A stretch of DNA of 64,000 nt from Novosphingobium kunmingense (GCF_002813245.1 NZ_PHUF01000004.1:560001-624000); one strand, 5' to 3'. Shown: positions 27,000 to 35,688, numbered from the stretch's first letter. Notes: generated by a model from the sequence alone, not told the origin. Numbers and translations: made by a program.

Positions 27000-27664
27000 C
27001 GGCGATCCCGATCCTGTTCGAGGATGGCGAAGCGATCGTCATAGACAAGCCGGCTGGCCTGCCCATCGAACGCCCGCGTGCCGGAGGTCGGAGCCTCGAA
27101 GACCATCTTGAGGAACTCAAGCTGGGCTTTCAGCGCGCGCCGGTGCCGGTCCACCGGATCGACACCGACACTTCGGGCTGCCTGCTGCTCGCCCGCAATC
27201 CCAAGTCGCTGAAGCGCTTCAACGCCGCCTTCGAGGCGCGGACGGTCGAAAAGGTCTATCTCGGCGTGGTCGCGGGGCCGGTCGATGGCCAGGACGGCAC
27301 GATCGCACTGTCGCTGAGCAAGATCAGCAGCGCCGACAAGGGCTGGCGGATGATTGCCGCAAAGAAGGGCAAGCCTTCGATTACCCACTGGCGCAAGCTG
27401 GACGAGCGCGGTGGAGTGACCCTGGTCGAGTTCCGGCCCGAGACCGGCCGCACGCACCAGATCCGCATCCATGCCGCCGAAGCCTTTGGCCACGCGCTGC
27501 TCGGCGATCCGGTCTACGGCACCGGCAAGGGCGCAGCGCGCACGATGCTGCACGCGCTGACGCTGACCGTGCCGCGCGAAGGCAAGGGCCCGATCGTGGC
27601 CCGTGCGCCGTTGCCTGCCGATTTCGCCGCACTGGGTTTCGTCGATGTCGACGCCGGCACATGA
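26996..27664 (+). CDS. RluA-family RNA pseudouridine synthase
   Basis: A 222-residue pseudouridine synthase. The catalytic Asp lies in HRIDTDTSGCLLLARN, the RluA/RsuA signature. PILFEDGEAIVIDKPAGLPI and FRPETGRTHQIRIHAAEAFGH are further hallmarks. There is no S4 domain, as in the RluA/RluE-like short forms. It modifies uridines in rRNA or tRNA; the site is not deducible. ATG 26996 overlaps the aminotransferase stop as ATGA. Its last 20 bases overlap the arfB start, tying two translation-related genes together. Confidence 0.9.
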   Translation: MTAIPILFEDGEAIVIDKPAGLPIERPRAGGRSLEDHLEELKLGFQRAPVPVHRIDTDTSGCLLLARNPKSLKRFNAAFEARTVEKVYLGVVAGPVDGQDGTIALSLSKISSADKGWRMIAAKKGKPSITHWRKLDERGGVTLVEFRPETGRTHQIRIHAAEAFGHALLGDPVYGTGKGAARTMLHALTLTVPREGKGPIVARAPLPADFAALGFVDVDAGT

Positions 27665-28064
27665 CGCCGTGGCCCGTGCGCAGGCGCTGGCCAGCGAAAG
27701 CTTCATCGCCGCCTCGGGGCCCGGGGGGCAGAATGTCAACAAGGTGGCGACAGCGGTGCAACTGCGCGTAGATGTCTACGCGTTGCGCCTTCCGGTCGAG
27801 GTGTTCGCGCGGCTGAAGACGCTGGCCGGAAGCAAGATGACCGCGAAGGGCGAACTGCTGATCGGCGCACAGCGCTTTCGCACGCAGGAAGCCAACCGCG
27901 AGGATGCCCGCGGGCGTCTCGCCGCCCTGATCGAGGACGCGTTCCGCCTGCCCGAAAAGCGCGCCAAAAGCCGGCTCAACCGGATCAACAAGGGCGAGCG
28001 GCTGGAAGGCAAGAAGAAACGCGGCGCGGTGAAGGCCGGGCGCGGCAAGGTACGGCTGGACTGA
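27645..28064 (+). CDS. arfB: Alternative ribosome-rescue peptidyl-tRNA hydrolase ArfB
   Basis: A 139-residue class-I release-factor-like protein. The catalytic GGQ is at residues 27-29 in SGPGGQNVNK. The tail after about residue 100 is very rich in Lys/Arg (KRAKSRLNRINKGERLEGKK then KRGA), the part that threads into the empty mRNA channel in E. coli ArfB/YaeJ. It releases peptides from ribosomes stalled without a stop codon. It starts inside the pseudouridine synthase gene (20-base overlap). Its TGA abuts the TGA of the convergent hydratase gene in TGATCA. Confidence 0.92.
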   Translation: MSTPAHDAVARAQALASESFIAASGPGGQNVNKVATAVQLRVDVYALRLPVEVFARLKTLAGSKMTAKGELLIGAQRFRTQEANREDARGRLAALIEDAFRLPEKRAKSRLNRINKGERLEGKKKRGAVKAGRGKVRLD

Positions 28065-28916
28065 TCAGGTCGTCGCGCTGGCGCTCATCACCTGCCGGCC
28101 GTCCGCGGCAAAGGCGCCAAGCTCGAATGCTGCATCTTTGCTGCGCAGCGCAAGGTGCAGCAATTCTCCCGCGATTGCCGGCGACACGCCCCGAAAAGCG
28201 AAGCTCTTGAGAGCATTGTCGCCCAATTCGCGCCGCGCGAGGTCGAGCAGCAGCGTTGCCGTCAGCGGGCCATGGACGACGAGCCCACGATAGTTTTCGA
28301 TGCTCGTCGCGTAAGGCAGATCGTAATGAATCCGGTGGCTGTTGAAGGTCAGCGCCGAGAAACGGAACAGCAGCGTCTCATGAGGAGTGATGGCACGGTG
28401 TGCGTCCCATCCGGTCACGTCGAACGCGCCATCCCCAAGCGGAGGCGGCGCCGGGGGCGTACCATCCGCGGCGGCATCGCGATAGACGATGGTCTGGACT
28501 TCGCGCACGGCCAGCCCGGCCTCGCCGCTCGTCTCGTGGGCAACGTCGACGAAGGCCAGCGTACCGCTCGATCCGGTCTTTTCCGTTAAAGCGGCGATGC
28601 GCGACAGGCGCGTCACCGCCTCACCAACACGCAACGGCGCGACGAACTCGACCTTGCTCGACGCCCACATCCGGCGCGGAAGCGGGATCGGCGGAATGAA
28701 GCCAGCCGTCCCGTCGTCACGCCTCGGGTGACCATCGGGACCGAGCCGCGCGGTTGCCGCATCGGGCAGGCCCAGACACCAGTGAAAGCCCTGCGGCACG
28801 TTGCCATCGGCTGGGGCTTCGCGGTCGAGCGTGGCGCACCAGCGGTCGAAATGGCCGGGGTCGATCCGGTCGGCGCGAACTTCCTCGCGCCCTTTCCAGT
28901 CCTGCCAGTCGGTCAT
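28065..28916 (-). CDS. HTD2/Meh-like acyl-CoA hydratase (FAS1-like dehydratase domain)
   Basis: A 283-residue double-hotdog hydratase/dehydratase. The second hotdog has the active-site block FSALTFNSHRIHYDLPYA, the variant of the MaoC hydratase-2 motif found in mitochondrial HTD2 and in mesaconyl-C4-CoA hydratase (Meh) of the 3-hydroxypropionate bi-cycle. The first half includes PLPRRMWASSKVEF, also typical of this group. Expected reaction: reversible hydration of a 2,3-enoyl-CoA to the 3R-hydroxy form, or of a mesaconyl-type CoA ester. The ATG (28914-28916) overlaps the preceding TGA by one base (TGATG). It is the last gene of the six-gene CoA operon. Confidence 0.85.
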   Translation of the reverse strand: MTDWQDWKGREEVRADRIDPGHFDRWCATLDREAPADGNVPQGFHWCLGLPDAATARLGPDGHPRRDDGTAGFIPPIPLPRRMWASSKVEFVAPLRVGEAVTRLSRIAALTEKTGSSGTLAFVDVAHETSGEAGLAVREVQTIVYRDAAADGTPPAPPPLGDGAFDVTGWDAHRAITPHETLLFRFSALTFNSHRIHYDLPYATSIENYRGLVVHGPLTATLLLDLARRELGDNALKSFAFRGVSPAIAGELLHLALRSKDAAFELGAFAADGRQVMSASATT

Positions 28917-30490
28917 CAGTTGCGTCCTTCCAGCAGCCCGCGGGCGATGACCTGGGCTTGGATTTCGGCAGCACCTTCGAAGATGTTGAGGATGCGCGCG
29001 TCGCACAGCACGCGGCTGATCTCGAATTCCAGCGCGTAGCCGTTGCCGCCGTGGATCTGCAGGCTGGCGTCGGCGTTCGACCAGGCGGTGCGTGCGGCGA
29101 GCAGCTTGGCCATCCCCGCTTCGATATCGCAACGCTTGCCCGAATCCTTTGCTCTTGCGGCGGCATAGGTCAGCTCGCGCGACAGGACCAGATCGACCAG
29201 GCTCATCGCCAGCTTGTCGGAGACGCGCGGGAAATGGACCAGCGCCTTGCCGAATTGCTTGCGCTGCAGCGCGTAATCGAGCCCCAGTTCCAGCGCGCGT
29301 CGCGCCACGCCCACCGCGCGCGCGGCGGTCTGGATTCGCGCGCCCTCGAAGGTGCGCATCAACTGTTTGAAGCCCTGGCCTTCCTCGCCGCCGAGCAGCG
29401 CATCGGCAGGCGCGATCATGCCGTCGAACGACAGCGCGTATTCGCGCATCCCGCGATAGCCCAGCACCTCGATTTCGCTGCCGGCCATGCCGTCTGCCGG
29501 AAACGGATCGGCCTCGGTCCCGCGCGGTTTCGGGACCAGCAGCATCGACAGCCCGGCATAGCCCCTGGCATCGGGCAGGGTGCGGGCGAGCAGGGTCATC
29601 AGGTCCGACCGCGCGGCATGGGTGATCCAGGTCTTGGCCCCGTCGATCCGCCATTGGCCCTGTTCGCGCCGCGCGCGGGTCTGCAGACTGCCGAGGTCGG
29701 ACCCGGTGTCGGGCTCGGTGAATACGGCGGTGGGCAGAACCGCGCCGCTGGCAATAAGCGGCAGCCAGTGCGCTTTCTGCGCTGCCGTGCCCGATCCGGC
29801 GATCAGTTCGCCCGCGATCTCGCTGCGCGTGCCGAGCGACCCCGCGCCGATCCAGCCGCGCGACAACTCCTCGGTGACGAGGCACATGACCAGCTTCGAC
29901 AGACCCAGCCCGCCGTACTCCTCGGGAATGCAAACCCCGAACGTGCCGAGGTCGGCCATCGCCGCGACAGTCGCATCGGGGATGAGCGCATTGGCGAGGT
30001 GCCAGCCGTGGGCGTGGGGCAGAATCTCGGCTTCGGTAAAGCGGCGGAACTGGTCACGGATCGCGTTTAGTTCGGAATCGTGGAGCGATTCGCTGGGCCA
30101 TTGCCCTTCAGCAAGACCAGTCGCCAGCGCCGCGCGCGTAGCGGCATGATCGGTTTCGAGCAGATCAGCGCAGTCCTTGGCCAAAGTCGCCGCTGCCTCG
30201 GTCAGTCCAAGGTCGGCGGGGCGCAGCAGTTCGTTCTGCCCCATGGGCAGGCCGCCGATCAGCTGAGCGATCGTCTCCGCGAAGGCGAGGCGCGCGACGC
30301 GGTCATCCTGCGGGTTTGCACCCCGGCCCGATGCGACCCAGGCTGCGACAGCTTCGAGCGCGGCAACGCTCGTCGCGATCCAGGCAAAGCCGTGATGCGC
30401 GCGCTGGTTCGCGGTGTCTATCCCCGCGGCCGCCGCGCGCGCGGCGTCGCGGTAGGTCCGGGCAGCGTCTAGGGTGGCAGCGTGGTTCAC
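28916..30490 (-). CDS. Acyl-CoA dehydrogenase with N-terminal extension
   Basis: A 524-residue FAD acyl-CoA dehydrogenase, about 140 residues longer at the N-terminus than the standard 380-residue form. The extension is helical and Ala-rich and resembles an extra ACAD-type helical segment. The core has [59 protein letters not shown] and [20 protein letters not shown]. It oxidises an acyl-CoA to the enoyl-CoA and passes electrons to ETF. The start GTG (30488-30490) overlaps the thiolase stop as GTGA. The substrate is unknown; the second ACAD in the same operon suggests two separate oxidation steps. Confidence 0.87.
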   Translation of the reverse strand: MNHAATLDAARTYRDAARAAAAGIDTANQRAHHGFAWIATSVAALEAVAAWVASGRGANPQDDRVARLAFAETIAQLIGGLPMGQNELLRPADLGLTEAAATLAKDCADLLETDHAATRAALATGLAEGQWPSESLHDSELNAIRDQFRRFTEAEILPHAHGWHLANALIPDATVAAMADLGTFGVCIPEEYGGLGLSKLVMCLVTEELSRGWIGAGSLGTRSEIAGELIAGSGTAAQKAHWLPLIASGAVLPTAVFTEPDTGSDLGSLQTRARREQGQWRIDGAKTWITHAARSDLMTLLARTLPDARGYAGLSMLLVPKPRGTEADPFPADGMAGSEIEVLGYRGMREYALSFDGMIAPADALLGGEEGQGFKQLMRTFEGARIQTAARAVGVARRALELGLDYALQRKQFGKALVHFPRVSDKLAMSLVDLVLSRELTYAAARAKDSGKRCDIEAGMAKLLAARTAWSNADASLQIHGGNGYALEFEISRVLCDARILNIFEGAAEIQAQVIARGLLEGRN

Positions 30491-31701
30491 GCCTTTTCGA
30501 ACACCGCCGCGATCCCCTGCCCGCCGCCGATGCACATGGTTTCAAGGCCGTAGCGCACATCGCGGCGCTGCATTTCGCGGGTCAGATTGGCAAGGATCCG
30601 CCCGCCCGTCGCCCCGATCGGGTGCCCTAGCGAAATGCCCGATCCGTTGACGTTGAGCATGTCGTGGCGGCTGTCATCATCGGCCCAGCCCAAGCCCTTG
30701 AGGCAGGCCAAGACCTGCGGGGCAAACGCCTCGTTCAGTTCGATCAGGCCGATGTCGTTCCACGACAGGCCGTTGCGGGCGAACAATCGCTCGGTGGCCG
30801 GGACGGGGCCGTAGCCCATGCGGCTGGGATCGCAGCCCGCCGCGGCCCAGCTATGGAACCACGCGATGGGTTCAAGTCCCAGTTCTTCGAGCTTGTCTTC
30901 CGCCACGACCAGACAGGCCGCCGCGGCGTCGTTCTGCTGGCTGGCGTTGCCGGCGGTCACCACACCGCCTTCCAGCGCGCGCAGCTTGCCTAGCGTCTCC
31001 ATCGAAGCATCGGCGCGATAGCCCTCGTCGTGATCGAAGCGCAGGGGATCGCCCTTCTTCTGCGGCACATCGACCGGCACCAGTTCGTCGGCGAACTTGC
31101 CGTCAACCCAGGCCTTGGCGGCGCGCTGGTGGCTGCGCACGGCATAGGCGTCGCAGGCCTCGCGGCTGATGTTCCAATCCTTGGCGAGGTTTTCGGCGGT
31201 TTCGATCATGCCGCTGATCACGCCGTAACGTTCGATCGGCTGGCTCATCACCCGGCCGCGGGTGAGGCGGTCGTGCAGGGTCAGGTTACCGGCCCGAACG
31301 CCCTTGCGGATGTCGGTGCTGTAATGTTCGACGTTCGACATGCTCTCGCAACCGCCGGCGACGACCACGTCGCTCATCCCGGTCTGCACCATCATCGCCG
31401 CGTTGACGATCGCCTGGAGGCCCGAGCCGCAGCGTCGATCAAGCTGGTATCCGGGCACCTGTTCCGGCAGGCCGGCCAGCAGCCATGACCAGTGTCCGAT
31501 GCAGGGAGCCTCGCCATTGCCGTAACCCTGGCTGAAGACGACGTCGTCGACACGGTTCGGGTCGATGGCGGTGCGTTCGACCAGCGCCTTGAGGATCGCT
31601 GCGCCAAGCTGCCCAGCGGTCAGAGAGGACAAGGCCCCGCCGAACTTGCCTACCGGCGTGCGGATCGGAGCGACGATGGCGGCGCGACGTAGCTGGGTCA
31701 T
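30487..31701 (-). CDS. Thiolase (acetyl-CoA C-acyltransferase)
   Basis: A 404-residue thiolase. The nucleophilic Cys is in [15 protein letters not shown]; the His is in [19 protein letters not shown] and the second Cys in [11 protein letters not shown] thiolase in an operon with dehydrogenases and a hydratase usually performs the degradative cleavage of a 3-ketoacyl-CoA. [20 protein letters not shown] is a longer loop than in biosynthetic PhaA-type thiolases and differs from the thiolase at the end of the window. ATG 31699-31701 overlaps the upstream TGA (ATGA). Confidence 0.93.
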   Translation of the reverse strand: MTQLRRAAIVAPIRTPVGKFGGALSSLTAGQLGAAILKALVERTAIDPNRVDDVVFSQGYGNGEAPCIGHWSWLLAGLPEQVPGYQLDRRCGSGLQAIVNAAMMVQTGMSDVVVAGGCESMSNVEHYSTDIRKGVRAGNLTLHDRLTRGRVMSQPIERYGVISGMIETAENLAKDWNISREACDAYAVRSHQRAAKAWVDGKFADELVPVDVPQKKGDPLRFDHDEGYRADASMETLGKLRALEGGVVTAGNASQQNDAAAACLVVAEDKLEELGLEPIAWFHSWAAAGCDPSRMGYGPVPATERLFARNGLSWNDIGLIELNEAFAPQVLACLKGLGWADDDSRHDMLNVNGSGISLGHPIGATGGRILANLTREMQRRDVRYGLETMCIGGGQGIAAVFEKA

Positions 31702-32906
31702 AGATCAGTTCCTGCAATTCCCTGGTCGATCAGTTTGCCGATCTCGCCCGAGGACAAGCCCATGACGTCGGCAAGAATGGCTTCGCTGTGCTGTCCGTTG
31801 CGCGGGGCCGGTGCGGGCACCATGCGCTCGAGGCCGGGTAGCGTGGCAAAGGCGCCGGCGGCCGGATAGGCAAAGCCGCTCGGGTTGTCGGCGGTGATCG
31901 CGAACACCGGATTTTCGGTGACGAGGCGCGGATCCTCCACCGCTTCCATCATCGTCCGATAGGGTCCATGGACCACGCCGTTGACGTCGAACAGTGTTGC
32001 AAGGTCCGCGTGATCGTACTGCGCCACTTCATGCTCGATCGCGGCGAAGATCGCATCGCGGTGGGCAAAGCGCGCGCCGTCGTCATCGGCGAAGGTGACC
32101 CCGCGCTCGATCTCGATCGCGGCGATGGCATCGGCGATCCCCAGCGCCTTGACCAGCCCCTGCCACTGGCGTTCGTTGATCGCGACCAGCATGAATCGGA
32201 CTCCATCGCGGGTGACGAAGTCGCGGCCGATCGTGCCGAACACCGCATTGCCCAGTCGCTCGCGGTCGCGCCCGGTGTAGAGCACTTCGGCGACGCGGCC
32301 CAGGTTCGCGGCCGAACCGATCGCGATATCGGTCAGGGGCAGGCGCACTTCACCCCCTTCTCCGGTCAGCTCGCGCCGGCGCACGGCCGCCAGCATCGCG
32401 AAGGCGGCATAGGCGCCGGTCAACAGGTCCCAGGCGGGCAGCACGTGGTTGACCGGGCGCGGATCCTCGACCGGGCCGGTCAGCGCGGTGTAACCGACGG
32501 CGGCATTGGCGGTGTAGTCGAGCGCGACCGAGCCGTCGGGCCAGCCCATGATCCGCACCGTGACCAGGTCCGGCCTTCCTTCGGCAAGGCGGTCGTGGGC
32601 GAGAAATCCCTTTGCCGGCAGGTTGGTGACGAGGTTGCCGACCTTGCGCGTCAGTTCGACCAGCAGGTCGCGCCCCTCGGGCCGGGTCAGGTCGAGCGCC
32701 AGGCTGCGTTTGGCCCGGTTGAGGTTTTCCCAGCTGAGCGAATCGTTCTGGCGCGTTACCGGCCAGCGGTGGAAGTCCTGACCACCGCCGATCTGGTCGA
32801 CCCGGATCACGTCGGCCCCGAACTGCGCCATGTAGAGCCCCGCGGTGGGCGAGGCGACGAAGGACGAAACCTCGACGAGCGAGAGACCGGTGAGGATGTC
32901 GTACAT
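31698..32906 (-). CDS. CaiB/BaiF family III CoA-transferase, mesaconyl-CoA C1-C4 CoA transferase (Mct)-like
   Basis: A 402-residue class III CoA-transferase. The N-terminal region (SFVASPTAGLYMAQFGADVI then RVDQIGGGQDFHRWPVT) and PVNHVLPAWDLLTGAYAAFA, with the candidate catalytic D160, resemble the Mct (2-methylfumaryl-CoA isomerase) branch more than formyl-CoA or carnitine transferases. Mct moves CoA within mesaconyl-CoA from C1 to C4. An Mct-like and a Meh-like protein in one operon recall the glyoxylate-assimilation arm of the 3-hydroxypropionate bi-cycle, but the other operon members fit beta-oxidation instead. It abuts the upstream ACAD stop with no gap. Confidence 0.83.
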   Translation of the reverse strand: MYDILTGLSLVEVSSFVASPTAGLYMAQFGADVIRVDQIGGGQDFHRWPVTRQNDSLSWENLNRAKRSLALDLTRPEGRDLLVELTRKVGNLVTNLPAKGFLAHDRLAEGRPDLVTVRIMGWPDGSVALDYTANAAVGYTALTGPVEDPRPVNHVLPAWDLLTGAYAAFAMLAAVRRRELTGEGGEVRLPLTDIAIGSAANLGRVAEVLYTGRDRERLGNAVFGTIGRDFVTRDGVRFMLVAINERQWQGLVKALGIADAIAAIEIERGVTFADDDGARFAHRDAIFAAIEHEVAQYDHADLATLFDVNGVVHGPYRTMMEAVEDPRLVTENPVFAITADNPSGFAYPAAGAFATLPGLERMVPAPAPRNGQHSEAILADVMGLSSGEIGKLIDQGIAGTDL

Positions 32907-34073
32907 CTACTGCTGGGCCGCCCATTCGCGCAGCATGTGCTTGGCGATCTGCAGCTGCAGAATCTGCGTGGTGCCTTCGTAGATGCGGTAGATGCGCGCA
33001 TCGCGGAAGAAGCGTTCGGCATCGTATTCGGCCAGATAGCCGGCCCCGCCATAGATCTGCACCACGCGATCGACCACGCGGCCGCACATTTCCGTGGCGA
33101 AGACCTTGGCCGCAGCCGCCTGGCGCAGCACCTTCTCGCCCGCGTCGGCGCGGCGGCAGGCGTCGTCGAGCATGCATTCGGCGGCGTAGATCTCGATCTC
33201 GCTGTCGGCCAGCATCTGCTGGATCAGCTGGAAATTGGCGATCGGCTCGCCGAACGCCTTGCGTTCGTTGGCGTAGCGAAGCGCCGAATCGAGTGCGCGG
33301 CGGGCGTAGCCGGCCGCTGCCGATCCGACCGAAAGGCGCCCGTTGTCGAGGCTCTGCATCGCGGTGATGAAGCCCTTGCCTTCCTCGTCGCCGAGCAGCG
33401 CATCGGCGGGCAGGTGGACGTCCTCCATGATGATGTCGGCGATGTGGCTGCCGGCCTGGCCCATCTTCTTGTCGCTCTTGCCTACGGTGATGCCGGGCGT
33501 GTCCATCGGCACCAGAAAGGCCGAGACGTGGGCGTTCTTGGGCAGCGCTTCCTTGCTGGTGCGCGCCATGATCAGCGCGACATTGGCGAAGGGCGCGTTG
33601 GTGATGTAGCGCTTGGTGCCGTTGAGCACCCAGCCGTTCCCGCTGCGCACCGCCATGGTCTGCATGGCTGCGCTGTCCGATCCCGAACCCGGTTCGGTCA
33701 GGCCGAAGCTGGCGACCTCGCCTGCGGCCAGGCGCGGCAGCCATTCGGCCTTCTGCGCCTCGGTCCCGCCCTTCATGATTGCCGAGCAGACCATGCCGAT
33801 GTTGATCGAGGTGATCGAACGGTAGCACGGCATCGCATAGCTCAGTTCACGGATCGTGCGGGCGTACTGCGACACATTCATGCCAGCACCGCCATACTGC
33901 TCGGGCATGGTGATCCCGAACAGGCCCATATCGCGCATTTCGGCCATGATGTCGTCGGGGATGCGGTCGGTTTCGAGAACGTCCTTCTCCGCCGGGACCA
34001 GCCGTTCGCGCACGTAGCGGCGCAGTTGCTCGATGAACTGGTCGAAGACGTCGGGATCCATGCCGGTGTTCAT
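32907..34073 (-). CDS. Acyl-CoA dehydrogenase
   Basis: A 388-residue standard-length FAD acyl-CoA dehydrogenase with FGITMPEQYGGAGMNVSQYA, SFGLTEPGSGSDSAAMQTMA, VLNGTKRYITNAPFANVALI and a C-terminal IYGGAGYLAEYDAERFFRDA then RIYRIYEGTTQILQ, the helix that carries the general-base glutamate in most short/medium-chain members. Likely cytosolic and ETF-linked. It is the second gene of the operon, 12 bases after the SDR gene. EGTTQIL at the end is typical of ACADs acting on short or branched acyl groups, but the substrate is not determined. Confidence 0.93.
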   Translation of the reverse strand: MNTGMDPDVFDQFIEQLRRYVRERLVPAEKDVLETDRIPDDIMAEMRDMGLFGITMPEQYGGAGMNVSQYARTIRELSYAMPCYRSITSINIGMVCSAIMKGGTEAQKAEWLPRLAAGEVASFGLTEPGSGSDSAAMQTMAVRSGNGWVLNGTKRYITNAPFANVALIMARTSKEALPKNAHVSAFLVPMDTPGITVGKSDKKMGQAGSHIADIIMEDVHLPADALLGDEEGKGFITAMQSLDNGRLSVGSAAAGYARRALDSALRYANERKAFGEPIANFQLIQQMLADSEIEIYAAECMLDDACRRADAGEKVLRQAAAAKVFATEMCGRVVDRVVQIYGGAGYLAEYDAERFFRDARIYRIYEGTTQILQLQIAKHMLREWAAQQ

Positions 34074-34085
34074 GGGTGCGGGTCC

Positions 34086-35000
34086 TTAGATGGGATCGTA
34101 GGGGAAGACATGGGCCGAAACCTCGTCGCCGCGAGCAAAGCTGGGGCGGAAGGCGGGAATCAGCTCGTCGGCGATGCTTTCCGGCGTCCAGCCTTCGACC
34201 TTGGTCATCGAACGGATCGGGCGCGGCTTGTTGTAGAGGACGATCTCGTTCTTGCGGACCGAGAAGATCTGGTTGGTCACGTCCTTGCTGGCGTCGGAGG
34301 CGAGGTAGACCACCAGCGGCGCGATCTTGTCCGCGCTCATCGTCTTCAATCGTTCAACGCGCTGCTGCTGTTCGGGAGTTTCGGCGGGGATCGAGGCGGT
34401 CATCCGGCTCCATGCGAAGGGCGCGATGCAGTTGGAGCGCACGCCCGCGCGGGCCATGTCGAGCGCGATCGACTGCGACAGGCCGACGATGCCGAGCTTG
34501 GCCGCGCTGTAATTGGCCTGGCCGAGGTTGCCGATAAGGCCCGAGGTCGAAGTGAAGTGGATGAAACTGCCCGACTGCTGCTCGTGGAAATAGGGCGTGG
34601 CCGCCTTGCTGACGTTGAAGCTGCCATTGAGGTGCACGTCGATCACCGCGCGCCAGTCCTCGTGGCTCATCTTGTGCCAGATCGTATCGCGCAGAATTCC
34701 GGCGTTGTTAACGACCGCGTCGATCCTGCCGAACCGCTGCACCGCGTCCTCGACGATCGTGACAGCCCCCGCCGGATCGGCAACCGAGGCAAGGTTGGCA
34801 TGGGCCTTGCCGCCCGCCGCGACGATGTCGTCGACGGTTTCCTGCGCCGGGCCGGCATCGCCGCCATCGCCGCCGCCGCCCACGCCGGGGTCGTTGACTA
34901 CGACCGAAGCGCCATGCCTGGCGCAAAGCAGCGCGATCTCGCGGCCCACGCCGCGCCCCGCACCGGTCACCGCTACAACCTTGCCTTCCAGCATGCCCAT
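34086..35000 (-). CDS. Short-chain dehydrogenase, (3R)-hydroxyacyl-CoA dehydrogenase-like
   Basis: A 304-residue SDR resembling the dehydrogenase domain of the peroxisomal multifunctional enzyme type 2. TGAGRGVG (12-19) binds NAD(P); NNAG is at 98-101; the catalytic set is Ser in TSTSG (about 151-153), Y164 and K168 in YSAAK. The C-terminal 60 residues (after SDASKDVTNQIFSVRKNEI) extend beyond a minimal SDR, as in MFE-2. Expected role: oxidise the 3R-hydroxyacyl-CoA made by the Meh/HTD2-like hydratase. First gene of the six-gene operon; GAGGA lies 10 bases before ATG 34998-35000. A candidate operator lies at 35020-35041. Confidence 0.92.
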   Translation of the reverse strand: MGMLEGKVVAVTGAGRGVGREIALLCARHGASVVVNDPGVGGGGDGGDAGPAQETVDDIVAAGGKAHANLASVADPAGAVTIVEDAVQRFGRIDAVVNNAGILRDTIWHKMSHEDWRAVIDVHLNGSFNVSKAATPYFHEQQSGSFIHFTSTSGLIGNLGQANYSAAKLGIVGLSQSIALDMARAGVRSNCIAPFAWSRMTASIPAETPEQQQRVERLKTMSADKIAPLVVYLASDASKDVTNQIFSVRKNEIVLYNKPRPIRSMTKVEGWTPESIADELIPAFRPSFARGDEVSAHVFPYDPI

Positions 35001-35019
35001 TCGCGCCGAATCCTCTACC

Positions 35020-35041
35020 CGTTTAATCGTTCGCTTAAGCG
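35020..35041. promoter_or_regulatory. Candidate operator upstream of the six-gene CoA operon
   Basis: CGTTTAA (35020-35026) and TTAAGCG (35035-35041) form an inverted repeat (six of seven matching) with an 8-base spacer, 20-41 bases before the SDR start. It also contains the 10-base perfect palindrome CGCTTAAGCG (35032-35041). The size and symmetry resemble TetR/FadR-type operators, but no such regulator gene is adjacent, so control by a distant factor is inferred. Confidence 0.4.
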
Positions 35042-35066
35042 CTCATGCGGCGCCGGCCAGCGAAAA

Positions 35067-35279
35067 TCAACTGGCTGAAGCGGCAGGGGTCACGGTCGAG
35101 GGCGGTGGGGTCGCCGCGGCCGTTGCCGCCGCTGCGGGGCGGCGATCCTCGATCATCTCGGCCGCCTCGTCGAGCGCGCGGGCTTCGCCGACGGTCACGT
35201 TGCCGGGACCGGGCTGGTTGTCGGCCTTGCCGCAAGCGGAAACCGCCAACAGCAAAGCCAGGGCGAACGCGCGGCGCAC
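35067..35279 (-). CDS. Small predicted lipoprotein, 70 aa
   Basis: A 70-residue protein with a signal peptide of type II: MRRAFALALLLAVSAC, the lipobox being AVSAC with Cys at 16. The mature part is about 55 residues, first acidic (EARALDEAAEMIEDR) and then Ala/Pro/Thr-rich. No domain recognised. It is 11 bases downstream of another small lipoprotein gene on the same strand. Likely anchored in the inner or outer membrane. Function unknown. Confidence 0.68.
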   Translation of the reverse strand: MRRAFALALLLAVSACGKADNQPGPGNVTVGEARALDEAAEMIEDRRPAAAATAAATPPPSTVTPAASAS

Positions 35280-35290
35280 GGGGTTGGCGC

Positions 35291-35521
35291 TTATTCCGCC
35301 TTGGCCGGTTCTTCGGCCGGGGCGTCCATTGCCGCGGCCGCATCGACCGCGTTCGCCGACGGATCGGCCACCGGAGTCGCCACGACGTCGCCCACGGCTT
35401 CCTCGGCCGGCATCTCGACGTTTTCAGCCTGGGCCGCTTCGTTGGCGCTTTCGCTGCTGCCGCAGCCGGACAGGGCAAACAGGGCGGCGCCAGAAAGGGC
35501 AATCGGGACAAACTTCGACAT
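35291..35521 (-). CDS. Small predicted lipoprotein, 76 aa
   Basis: A type II signal peptide (SKFVPIALSGAALFALSGC; Cys at residue 20) followed by about 56 residues rich in Ala and Glu. ATG 35519-35521 is preceded by GAGG with 8-base spacing; an in-frame ATG at 35525-35527 is too close to it. No domain recognised. It pairs with the lipoprotein gene 11 bases downstream, and its composition recalls the lipoprotein at 54218-54517. Divergent from the methionine regulator across a 167-base gap. Confidence 0.7.
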   Translation of the reverse strand: MSKFVPIALSGAALFALSGCGSSESANEAAQAENVEMPAEEAVGDVVATPVADPSANAVDAAAAMDAPAEEPAKAE

Positions 35522-35657
35522 GGGCATAACCTCGTCAGGATGGCGAAAAAACGGCGGCGTGCTGGACCCTCAAGGGTTGTCTAGCCAAGCGTGCTTGCGC
35601 TGCCAACCGATAACCGGACGCAGGCTAAGACCGTTCCCGGGCAAGACAGTTGAATAG

Positions 35658-35677
35658 ATATAAAGATTTCTTTATAT
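35658..35677. promoter_or_regulatory. Perfect palindrome before the ArsR-methyltransferase gene (candidate autoregulatory operator)
   Basis: ATATAAAGA (35658-35666), TT, TCTTTATAT (35669-35677): a perfect inverted repeat with 9-base arms, AT-only apart from one G-C per arm, in a GC-rich setting. It ends 11 bases before the ATG at 35689, overlapping where the core promoter or early transcript should be. ArsR-family proteins bind such 12-2-12 type sites as dimers. This is the likely operator for the regulator and the met genes behind it. Confidence 0.8.
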
Positions 35678-35688
35678 GATGCTGCGCA

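Noticed and set aside
31968-35078. Open frame of 1036 codons on the plus strand across the whole CoA operon
   Set aside because: It is antisense to five well-supported enzyme genes, shows no family motif and has the low-complexity His/Asp/Gly/Arg composition typical of frames mirrored from GC-rich codons.
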